DNA of 64,000 nt from JBGTFE01 sp036403235. GTDB taxonomy: Bacteria; Acidobacteriota; Blastocatellia; Pyrinomonadales; Pyrinomonadaceae. The notes beneath the pieces are model-generated. The model made no database searches. It saw only the letters and a program-made list of their open reading frames with translations, and had not been told where the DNA came from. The stretch's first letter is position 1, and each line of letters opens with the position of its first letter. The stretch is from positions 16,908 to 80,907 of the forward strand of contig DASWRI010000035.1 of the NCBI GenBank assembly GCA_036403235.1, written 5' to 3'. The translations under genes were made by a program, and so were the position numbers. Of this stretch, positions 47,387 through 55,391 are shown piece by piece.

Positions 47387-48556
47387 ATGACTGAATCCAT
47401 ATCTGAATTATTTTCTGCATTAGTCCATGACGCATGGCGTGATGATATTGGTTTTTCAACTGAGGTTGAAGAGGCTAACCAGAGGCTATTTAAAACTGAT
47501 TTGTCTGACACCGAGCGTGCAAGGATTCTCAATGAATGGCTCAAACTTTATCAACCATGCCTATTTGGACGTGTGGCTGCACGTTTTGAGTTGATAACAT
47601 ATTGCCTCCTGACAGAAGAAGACTTAATTAGCACTGACGAAGCCATAAAGGACAAAATTCAACATCACCGTTTACTGTGGAGGCAAAATGGATTTGAAGG
47701 TAAAAAAAGTGCATTTGTAATATCGATAATTTCACCGACAATAACATTTGCCGTTCCCGATGATACGGTAAAAAAACTAGCACAGAAAATCTGTTCCTTA
47801 TATCTTGATGAAGATATCGAGCCTGATAAGGTATACACTGATACGCTTCTCTTAGAAAAGACTTTTGGCGAACAAGCCATATGGGAATGGAAAGTCGGGG
47901 TTAATTATTTCAGTTCCCAAGGAGATAAGCGTTGGTGGCAAGACCATCGAATACCTGGCGGTATGGCTTTCTCAATGAATTCTGTCGGTCATATGGCAAA
48001 GGCTGGGCAATTGTTATCTGCAATTAAACAAGTTGATGAAACATTCGAATTATCCAAAGCCGATTACCCTTCATCAAAAATTACTTCGCTTGATGTAGCA
48101 CTTAGTTTTGCAATGAGAACAATTTATAGTGCGTCTAACGCAATTTCTGGTAAAGCAACATGGTTACTCCCGTTACCAGAAGACAAAAGTCAATTGCCCA
48201 TTCAGGAGTGTCCTGCTAAACTTCCTCATTTTCTTGAAGAAAACAATTTTTGCGAATATCAAGGATATTATCATACCGATATTTCGATTCCATCTGAATA
48301 TTTTTCTGCCGCGGTTGAAAGACCTGAATCCACTAAGACACACAATCTGGACTTTACCTATCTTTTTCGGAAGAGTATTGAAAACCCGGATTTCGAAACA
48401 ATGGGAATGGGACGTCGCATTCGCGGAAAGGCAAAAAGGAAAGTGCGAGTCTCTCAAAAGATGCAAAACAAGATTTCTCGAATGATAGGAAAGCCAGTAA
48501 AAGGAAAGCGGAAAGAGAAATTGCTTCGAGAGTTAAAAATTGAAAGATTGAACTGA
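47387..48556 (+). CDS. Unknown protein closing the ParA/CHAT operon
   Basis: The protein has 389 residues and starts after AAAGGAG. Seen: KLYQPCLFGRVAARFELITY (near 55-75), WWQDHRIPGGMAFSMNSVGH (near 185-204), and a strongly basic last 50 residues (MGRRIRGKAKRKVRVSQ and on) that could bind nucleic acid. The conserved-looking HRIPGG and NSVGHM words hint at an enzyme or cofactor fold, but I cannot name one. As fourth gene of the run it is a candidate substrate or toxin released by CHAT cleavage; that is conjecture. Confidence 0.65.
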   Translation: MTESISELFSALVHDAWRDDIGFSTEVEEANQRLFKTDLSDTERARILNEWLKLYQPCLFGRVAARFELITYCLLTEEDLISTDEAIKDKIQHHRLLWRQNGFEGKKSAFVISIISPTITFAVPDDTVKKLAQKICSLYLDEDIEPDKVYTDTLLLEKTFGEQAIWEWKVGVNYFSSQGDKRWWQDHRIPGGMAFSMNSVGHMAKAGQLLSAIKQVDETFELSKADYPSSKITSLDVALSFAMRTIYSASNAISGKATWLLPLPEDKSQLPIQECPAKLPHFLEENNFCEYQGYYHTDISIPSEYFSAAVERPESTKTHNLDFTYLFRKSIENPDFETMGMGRRIRGKAKRKVRVSQKMQNKISRMIGKPVKGKRKEKLLRELKIERLN

Positions 48557-48573
48557 AGGCTTCATCGATATTT

Positions 48574-49551
48574 CTACATATCCAGAATGACGGCAAACAT
48601 TAGCGGTGCGACAATTGATGCATCCGACTCAATAATAAATTTAGGTGTGTCTATGTTCAGCTTGCCCCAAGTAATTTTCTCATTTGGAACCGCACCTGAA
48701 TATGAGCCGTAACTTGTGGTCGAATCCGAAATTTGACAAAAATACCCCCAACACGAAACGTTATTCATTTGTAAGTCTTGGCTTAGCAACGGCACAACGC
48801 AAATTGGAAAATCTCCTGCAATTCCGCCGCCAATCTGAAAAAAACCAATTGATAAATCTTTTGTTTCGTTTAAATACCATTCAGCGAGGTATGTCATATA
48901 CTCAATACCCGTTTTGACCGTGTGAATATTTCGTATATTACCTTTAATACAATGCCCCGCAAACATATTTCCCATCGAGGAATCTTCCCAACCGGGAACA
49001 ATAATTGGCAAATTCTTTTCCATCGCTGCATACATCCACGAATCTTTTACATCAATTTGATAATAGTTTTCTAAGACTCCTGAAGACAAAATATCATACA
49101 TAAATTCGTGCGGAAAATACCTTTTGCCAGCTTCGTCAGCTTTGGTCCATCTGTTAATTACCACAGATTCGAGTCGGCGCATGGCTTCCATTTCAGGAAT
49201 GCAGGTGTCAGTAACCCGATTTAAATGGCGCTCCAACAAATCCTTTTCATCTTGCGGCGATAGATCGCGATAATGTGGAATACGTTCGTAACAGTTATGA
49301 GCGATAAGGTTAAATATGTCTTCTTCCAAATTTGCACCGGTACAAGAAATAATATGAACTTTATCTTGACGAATCATTTCAGCAAGTGAAATACCCAGTT
49401 CAGCAGTGGACATCGCACCTGCAATAGTGATCATCATCTTGCCGTTATTTTCCAGGTGCTTTCTGTAAGCATCTGCCGCTTCTATCAGGGTTGCCGCATT
49501 AAAATGACGAAAATTATTTTTAATAAACTTGCTGATTGGTGACTGCCTCAT
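48574..49551 (-). CDS. Deoxyhypusine-synthase-like protein
   Basis: The protein has 325 residues. MITIAGAMSTAELGISLAEM, HIISCTGANLEEDIFNLIAH, IPIIVPG-type LPIIVPGWEDSSMGNMFAGH and GGGIAGDFPICVVPLL follow the NAD-binding fold of the family. ITWGKL holds the Lys (about 297) equivalent to the enzyme-intermediate lysine of deoxyhypusine synthase, and SDASIVAPLMFAVI ends it. Bacterial members are often homospermidine-synthase-like or of unknown substrate, since bacteria lack eIF5A. It is convergent with the preceding operon (17 bp between stops). Confidence 0.85.
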   Translation of the reverse strand: MRQSPISKFIKNNFRHFNAATLIEAADAYRKHLENNGKMMITIAGAMSTAELGISLAEMIRQDKVHIISCTGANLEEDIFNLIAHNCYERIPHYRDLSPQDEKDLLERHLNRVTDTCIPEMEAMRRLESVVINRWTKADEAGKRYFPHEFMYDILSSGVLENYYQIDVKDSWMYAAMEKNLPIIVPGWEDSSMGNMFAGHCIKGNIRNIHTVKTGIEYMTYLAEWYLNETKDLSIGFFQIGGGIAGDFPICVVPLLSQDLQMNNVSCWGYFCQISDSTTSYGSYSGAVPNEKITWGKLNIDTPKFIIESDASIVAPLMFAVILDM

Positions 49552-49771
49552 TAAATTTTTCCTTTTTCGAATTCAATTTAATTTTCTTCGGAATTCTGTA
49601 ATTCCGACGACGGTGATTATTTTTCTGACGTCAGATTTCTTTCCGTTGATGAAGTAATCGCCGTCGATTCTATTTTTGCATCAATTTCGTTGGAAACAAA
49701 AACTCAGACGATGATTTTGTTAACCAATTAGGGTTATTGACAAACTCGTCAAACTGCCTTTGCTCGAACCA

Positions 49772-50101
49772 TTACGAGAACCGTGTTAGTAATATTAACG
49801 ATAAAAAGGCAGTTATTATGCCAAGTATTTCGTAGATGCTTAAGTGCTCTTTGAAATGAAATACACTAATGATCGTTAGAAACAAAACGGTTGATAAAGC
49901 ATACCAAACGCCCAAAGTAGAAAGTTTAATGTGCTTTATAACATAGAACCAGCCAAAAGCTGTCGAGGCATAAATAACAAGCCCTGTAAAAAAGAGTGTC
50001 CACGAGTGTGCCCGGGTAGCAGTCTGTGTAGAGAGTTTGATTAGAAAATCAGCAAAAACTCCAATAATAGAAAGAATGACGACTAAAATGTAAGGAAGCA
50101 T
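49772..50101 (-). CDS. Four-TM small multidrug resistance/EamA-like transporter
   Basis: The protein has 109 residues with four hydrophobic helices. YASTAFGWFYVIKHIKLSTL, GVWYALSTVLFLTIISVF and FKEHLSIYEILGIITAFLSL are typical of SMR/EmrE-type dimeric exporters (or a half-size EamA protein). The usual membrane-embedded Glu of helix 1 is not present; Asp18 (VFADFLIK) is in the corresponding region. Substrate unknown. It lies downstream of the deoxyhypusine-synthase-like gene's start region, separated by 220 bp without features, so it has its own promoter or is a later insertion. Confidence 0.75.
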   Translation of the reverse strand: MLPYILVVILSIIGVFADFLIKLSTQTATRAHSWTLFFTGLVIYASTAFGWFYVIKHIKLSTLGVWYALSTVLFLTIISVFHFKEHLSIYEILGIITAFLSLILLTRFS

Positions 50102-50300
50102 TACAAGATATTGTTAAAATAGTTAATAATAAACACACTGAGAAAAATTAGTTACTTCGGCTGTCATAACTCCTATAGTCAGCGTTTATCAGTTTATTAC
50201 CCTAATTTTAACAGATTTTGTACTAGTTGTCGCATCGTACAGATCGCTCTTAATCCTATCTTATCTGAAGCCAATAAAACGTCACTCATTTAAGCTTTTT

Positions 50301-51302
50301 CTATTTAGCAGAATGCCGAAGCTTGTTTGCCTCCAGTCGCCGAAATGTTAAAGAAGGGTGTCGGCTTTTCAATTCCCGAATCATGTGTTCTTTAGCTACA
50401 TGGGTATAACGTTGGGTGGTTGCAATTGATGCGTGTCCGAGAAATTCTTGCACAACTCGAATATCGACGCCATTACGCAAAAGCATAGTTGCTACCGTAT
50501 GACGAAGCATATGCGGAGTTATGTGTCGTCCTATTCCGCTCGTTTTGCGTAGCTGATGAATAACATTGGCAATTCCCTGGGTAGAAAGACGACCGCCTTT
50601 AGCATTTAAAAACAGCGCCGGACTTAAGGTTTGAAGCCGCTGGCGAGCGTCTAAATATTCCAGTTGGATTTTAACAGTCACTTTATCTACCACAAAAGCC
50701 ATTCTCTCCTTTCCCCCTTTGCCACTTACTTTAAACGAAGATTCCGTAGATATAAAATCTTTTACATCGAGGGCTGAAACTTCCCCGACGCGCATTCCAG
50801 TGGCAAACAGCAGTTCCAAAAGCGCTATATTACGAAAGGCGAGATAATCGCGCGAAGAAGATTGTGCTGTATTGAAGCTGCCTGTTTTGGTTTCATCCCG
50901 ACTGTTTTTTAATGTCGAATAATTCTTTTGTGCCTGAGTCAGCAGTTTTTGCATCTCTTGTTCGGTTAAATTGCGCGGCAGTTGTAATATTCTTCCGTAG
51001 TTAATCTTTACTCGCCAAAAGGGAGATTCAGACAATACGCCTTGTCTCACCCAATAAGAGCAAAATACTCTAAGAATCACTATTTTTCGCCGAATTGAAG
51101 CTGGCGAATATCCTTTGTTTTTCAAATGAGCGACCCATCGTTCAACATCGGTATTTTTTAATGAAAAAATATCAAAGTTTTCACCTACAAAAGCTTGAAA
51201 TTGAGAGAGGTCAGAGATATATGCCTTTTTGGTTTTTTCTCTCGGATTATTGATCGAAAAATAGCCGTCCAAAAACTTCCTGTTAGCCTTATCTATGTGC
51301 AT
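50301..51302 (-). CDS. XerC/D-like tyrosine recombinase
   Basis: The protein has 333 residues. A SAM-like N-terminal domain (FLDGYFSINNPREKTKKAYI) is followed by the catalytic domain with Arg in FATGMRVGEVSALDV, TPHMLRHTVATMLL, LGHASIATTQ and Tyr in RYTHVAKEHM. All the catalytic residues are intact. Its C-terminal part is closely matched by the fragment at 61118-61399. It is not beside a tRNA. It likely belongs to a second element nested in the island. Confidence 0.9.
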   Translation of the reverse strand: MHIDKANRKFLDGYFSINNPREKTKKAYISDLSQFQAFVGENFDIFSLKNTDVERWVAHLKNKGYSPASIRRKIVILRVFCSYWVRQGVLSESPFWRVKINYGRILQLPRNLTEQEMQKLLTQAQKNYSTLKNSRDETKTGSFNTAQSSSRDYLAFRNIALLELLFATGMRVGEVSALDVKDFISTESSFKVSGKGGKERMAFVVDKVTVKIQLEYLDARQRLQTLSPALFLNAKGGRLSTQGIANVIHQLRKTSGIGRHITPHMLRHTVATMLLRNGVDIRVVQEFLGHASIATTQRYTHVAKEHMIRELKSRHPSLTFRRLEANKLRHSAK

Positions 51303-51620
51303 AGACGAATATTGCTCCTTACTTTTTAAGAAAAGAGTTATTTTAAATCTAATTGTAAATTTACCGACTCCGATTTTTAACTTTTAATCTTTATGAATAA
51401 AAGTCTAATAAAGAAGAGAATTCAATAATGAAAGATTTGTTTTCAACAAAAAAGCTGTAAGGATAGTAGAAACAATATGAGATTATAATTTAAAAAAGTT
51501 TGTCAGGTTCTTTTATTTAAGGCATAATACGTGCTGTCTAGTTTTCTAAAGATAGCAATTAACTAAATCTAATTAACTAAAGATAATAAGGAATTATCAA
51601 TAATAAATTTGCGTATCTAA
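51303..51620. other. AT-rich gap between divergent recombinase and toroid-CHAT genes
   Basis: No open frame or clear repeat is seen. Two TTAACTAAA words near 51558 and 51572 are the only local repetition. It must hold the promoters of both divergent genes. Confidence 0.4.
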
Positions 51621-53528
51621 ATGAGTAAATCCCAAATACCTCTTATAACTCGCGCGGTGCAACAAGGCGTCCGATGGCTTAAGGAGTATGCCGAAGAATT
51701 AACGGATGCGAGAGATATTGCCATATGTATTTCGGCTTTGGTTACAGCCGAGAGAAATCCACATTCACAGCTTGTTCAGCGACTAGCTTCTTCAATTATT
51801 CGGCAACAGGCTCTAAATGGCAGTTGGAACGAGGAATTATGGGACACAGTTTGGGCGACTAAGGCACTATATGACGTGGGATACGAAATCAACAGTCGTG
51901 AAATGCATGCGGCACTGAGGTTTCTTGAAGCTACCCAAGATACATTAACCGGAACCTGGTATGAAGAGCCTTTTGAAACTATGCTTGTGCTTGATTTATT
52001 AGCAAGGATTGTCCCAGAAAAATTGGTTTCTTTATCTGAGCGCTCTTTAAAATGGCTTGCCTCTCTACAAAAATCGGATGGAGCAATAATTGGCATTCGT
52101 TATACGGGGATGATAGCGTCATTATTCTGTTTAACGAAAAGAGTTGGGGTTTGGAATAGCCAACGAGTCACAGAACTAGCACTAAAATACATTCGCCAAG
52201 ACTTGGGAGAGAAAAGTATCTGGACATCGGCTGCTTGGTCAAATTATTACCCGCTAATGGCATTACTAGATTATGGCGCAACGCTTGATGATTCGTTTGT
52301 CAGCAAAGCTGTCGATTGGTTTTTAGCTTCACAAGATACCGATGGCAAATGGATGCAAGTTTCTCGGGTTCACGATACTGCCATGTCGGTTTTGGTTTTA
52401 TCTAATTTGCTGACTACTCCTCTTGTAGATATCTCCGACCCGCGAACAGGAATATTAAGTATAAACAGAGAAAACGGAACCATTCGGGTTAGTTTTCACG
52501 GGCCTGGAACAGGAGCTATTACGCCAGCAGAAAAAATTAAAATATCAAGTCATGTTCGCGCGGATTTAAGTCAAAATCAACAATTGATGATGGCTACGAT
52601 GAAACCCGTAAGGGGCAAACGTTCTACCATAATTCGTAAAAATCAAGTGGAAGCGCCAGTTCAAGCAGAGATTACAAGATCCGGCAGGTATGCTTATGGT
52701 CATTTAATACCAGCTAAAATACAACTTCTTTTGGAAACGTCCCTTGCCGACCATTTACGTTTTGACATTGACGAGCGACTTATTGATTTGCCTTGGGAAC
52801 TCATTCACGACGGAACTGAATTTATATGTCTTCGCTATGCCATGGGACGGAGGTTAATATCAGATCAAAACTTTTTGCCTCCGAGGCGTCAACCCCGTTT
52901 TGTTAAAGAAACTCGCGTCATGATAGTTGCGAATCCTACAAATGATTTACCGGCAGCTAAAAAAGAAGGTCGTAAGGTTGCACAGCTCCTACGCGACAAA
53001 TGTGCGATGCAAGTCGACGAGTTTACTTCGTCGGACATCACTAAAAAAGATTTTCTCTTATCCCTAAAAGATTATGATATTGTTCATTTCGCCGGACACG
53101 CTTCCTACGACGCGCGCAATCCGGACGAGAGTTGTTTGATTTTTTCTGACGGTGAAATTCAAGCGTTTGAAATTGCCCGATTTATTACTAATCGGGCGCC
53201 TATAGTGGTCTTTCTAAATGCATGTTGGTCGGCTGAGGAATTGAGAAATCCCGATCTATACTCGCCTATGATGCGGGGATTGGGGCGCACGTTTTTATAT
53301 GCTGGAGTAAGCGCCTTCATTGGCTATCTAGTCCCTGTGCCGGATGATTCCGCAACCCAATTTGCGATTTCATTTTACGAATCGCTTGCTCAAGGTCAGA
53401 CTATCGGCGAGTCAATGAGGCGCGCTCGGATTGAGGCACGCAACTTAAAAATACCTGATGACTTAACTTATCTTTCCGCTGTTCTTTATGGAGATCCCGC
53501 GGTACGTGCTATTGATTCAACTAAATAA
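51621..53528 (+). CDS. Alpha/alpha-toroid (prenyltransferase-like) protein fused to a CHAT peptidase domain
   Basis: The protein has 635 residues. Residues 1-270 are prenyltransferase/squalene-oxidase-type repeats: IIRQQALNGSWNEELWDTVW, WLASLQKSDGAIIGI and WFLASQDTDGKWMQVSRVHD. A linker/beta region (285-430, including DLPWELIHDGTEFICLRYAM, the usual CHAT lead-in) precedes the CHAT domain: VHFAGHASYD (His493), VVFLNACWSAEE (Cys535) and GVSAFIGYLVPVPDDSATQF. The toroid probably senses or docks and the CHAT cleaves; this is inference. It is an architectural relative of the toroid-TIR-like protein at 22845. Confidence 0.85.
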   Translation: MSKSQIPLITRAVQQGVRWLKEYAEELTDARDIAICISALVTAERNPHSQLVQRLASSIIRQQALNGSWNEELWDTVWATKALYDVGYEINSREMHAALRFLEATQDTLTGTWYEEPFETMLVLDLLARIVPEKLVSLSERSLKWLASLQKSDGAIIGIRYTGMIASLFCLTKRVGVWNSQRVTELALKYIRQDLGEKSIWTSAAWSNYYPLMALLDYGATLDDSFVSKAVDWFLASQDTDGKWMQVSRVHDTAMSVLVLSNLLTTPLVDISDPRTGILSINRENGTIRVSFHGPGTGAITPAEKIKISSHVRADLSQNQQLMMATMKPVRGKRSTIIRKNQVEAPVQAEITRSGRYAYGHLIPAKIQLLLETSLADHLRFDIDERLIDLPWELIHDGTEFICLRYAMGRRLISDQNFLPPRRQPRFVKETRVMIVANPTNDLPAAKKEGRKVAQLLRDKCAMQVDEFTSSDITKKDFLLSLKDYDIVHFAGHASYDARNPDESCLIFSDGEIQAFEIARFITNRAPIVVFLNACWSAEELRNPDLYSPMMRGLGRTFLYAGVSAFIGYLVPVPDDSATQFAISFYESLAQGQTIGESMRRARIEARNLKIPDDLTYLSAVLYGDPAVRAIDSTK

Positions 53529-53529
53529 A

Positions 53530-53976
53530 TTAATAATCGACGATGGCTTCATTCCACAAATCTGTTAGCCACTGGTAAGTTTCTTGCTCAAACTCACTCA
53601 AAGACCAACCCATATCTTCCGGCGAAACAAAATAAAGATTACTTCCACATTGCGCGGGAAGAAAAGTCACCTGACCGGTAAGCGGCTCGGGATAAAAGGG
53701 AAACAGGCGACAAACTAACGGTCTTGATTCATAAATTGTGCAATTGCCGGATTTAGAATCTAAAAAGCGACAAGGCAGATTAAGAGTATTGAATACGTAA
53801 CCAGTGTGCGCATTTCGTCGCTTTACAACAAATTTATCCTTAGGAAGCCCTGAGATAATGCTGATGCGCGAAATTTCCTTTTTAGTCATATACACCCAGT
53901 CGTAAGGTTCGCTACAACATTTATGAATACATTTAGCACAGTCGGTTTTTATTTTTAATTCTTTTAAGGCTTGCAT
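53530..53976 (-). CDS. YkgJ-family cysteine cluster protein
   Basis: The protein has 148 residues. CAKCIHKCCSEPYDWVYMT, then LPCRFLDSKSGNCTIYE and RPLVCRLFPFYPEPL, gives the YkgJ-type zinc/iron-chelating Cys pattern. The function of the family is not established. It is convergent with the toroid-CHAT gene, whose stop is one base from its own, so the pair may have been acquired together. Confidence 0.85.
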   Translation of the reverse strand: MQALKELKIKTDCAKCIHKCCSEPYDWVYMTKKEISRISIISGLPKDKFVVKRRNAHTGYVFNTLNLPCRFLDSKSGNCTIYESRPLVCRLFPFYPEPLTGQVTFLPAQCGSNLYFVSPEDMGWSLSEFEQETYQWLTDLWNEAIVDY

Positions 53977-54689
53977 TGTTTTGCTCTGAAATTGATTAAC
54001 ATACTTAAATTGCCGTTGATAATTCCTTATTATCTTTAGTTAATTTATTAAGGCGACTTTATTACTTTGCACAAAATTGCAGAATTTGTTTCCAAGAACG
54101 GAAGTTTTTGAATGCTTTCCACTCTACCTATACTCTTTTTGTATCCTTTTATGTATGGAACTTGTGTAAATCAATATCTTTTGATTGCTTTCATATATGC
54201 ATCGATTAATTATCTGCTGAATGCGGTCAAGACAGTCCCCATGCCCGGGTCAATTAATTAGTCAAGCACCGTATTCAATTTATGCCGATTCCGAGGTGGG
54301 TCTGAACCTTGTAAGTAATTTAAAAACGTTGGAGCGAAAGCTCCAACAGCTAACGTCAGTGAGCTGAGGCTTCTGCCTTTAGCCTGCTCCGAAACCGGAC
54401 CACAATTCAAATGAATTGAATTCTCCTTTACGGCATTATTAGCAAAACCTATAATCAACCTCCAGCACACAATATTCCTTTACTGAAAGAGATACTCCAT
54501 ACTGTTAAATCTCATTATTTAACACTCGACTAAATAAATATCATTAAGAATAAATGCCTATTTGACTTTACCTTATGCCGCAGCGAAGCAAGGCTTTACT
54601 CGCTCTGAGCGAAAACCTTTTGAATCCTATCAAATCATCATCCTACAAAGCCCGTAAATGATTGGATTTAATAAATATATGAAAATTAT
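53977..54689. other. Long non-coding gap with a strong hairpin
   Basis: More than 700 bases carry no convincing gene. The first 250 bases are AT-rich. GAGCTGAGGCTTCTGCC follows the hairpin described next, and CCATATTG-like AT-rich words reach the next operon. It looks like decayed sequence between two acquired segments. Confidence 0.5.
54328..54347 (-). terminator. GTTGGAGC hairpin, terminator-like on the minus strand
   Basis: GTTGGAGC-GAAA-GCTCCAAC is a perfect 8-bp stem. Read on the minus strand the stem is followed by GTTTTTAAATT, the form of an intrinsic terminator for the operon to its right. Confidence 0.55.
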
Positions 54690-55391
54690 CTATTCCACGC
54701 TGTTAGATAACGTATTGGAAAGCGTTTTGGAAGTAAATTTGTTGATGATAATGGTGTGCATCGGGTCTTTAATGAACTCTGAGAACATTGCCACAAGATA
54801 ATGAGATGAGGCGTTTATTTTATCGAGGCTGTGAACTGCGCTTTCGAGCGTCTTTTCGTCCGGCACTAAAAATAAGACGTAAAATTCTTCGCCTTTTTCG
54901 CGGAAATAGCGGCGGTAGTTTTCGGTTTTAGAAGCGATTTTGTCCTGCGTTCCGCGCTCGACTTCAATATAAAAAGTCTTGCTTGACAGCTTGGCTAATC
55001 GGTCGGGGATTACGCCTTTACTGATTCGCCTGTTAGCCTGCCAGTCGTAAAGCTCTCCGGTCAAAGCAAGCGAAACGAATACCTCGGCGCAGTCCCGCTC
55101 GTGGTTATATTTGAAGCTATGGACTTCCGCTCTCGGCGGCGCGTAACCGAGTTCTTCGATTACCGGGTGCTTACGGAGAGACCAGAAATAATCCTTATCT
55201 ATGCCGTAGGATTTAGATTTTAATAGGCTTTTCGTCCTTAGCGTCTGAAGATTTTTGGCTACTCTTTGATACGCTCTGCTGCTCCCTTCGGGACTGTATT
55301 CCTCCGGGTAGAGAAGTCTTGTTATCTGCCTTGCGGTCAGATGCTTTTCGATACTGAGAGCCTTTAGAATTCTTTGGTACGCTTCGAGCAT
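54690..55391 (-). CDS. Replication-relaxation family protein
   Basis: The protein has 233 residues. A winged-helix N-terminus (ALSIEKHLTARQITRLLYPE, then RAYQRVAKNLQTLRTKSLL) and a nuclease-like-fold C-terminal part (PDRLAKLSSKTFYIEVERGT, YRRYFREKGEEFYVLFLV) match the Replic_Relax family of plasmid mobilisation/replication proteins. Its first 179 bases are shared with the end of the coupling ATPase gene in another frame, an unusually long overlap. It is the last gene of the minus-strand conjugation operon. Confidence 0.82.
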   Translation of the reverse strand: MLEAYQRILKALSIEKHLTARQITRLLYPEEYSPEGSSRAYQRVAKNLQTLRTKSLLKSKSYGIDKDYFWSLRKHPVIEELGYAPPRAEVHSFKYNHERDCAEVFVSLALTGELYDWQANRRISKGVIPDRLAKLSSKTFYIEVERGTQDKIASKTENYRRYFREKGEEFYVLFLVPDEKTLESAVHSLDKINASSHYLVAMFSEFIKDPMHTIIINKFTSKTLSNTLSNSVE

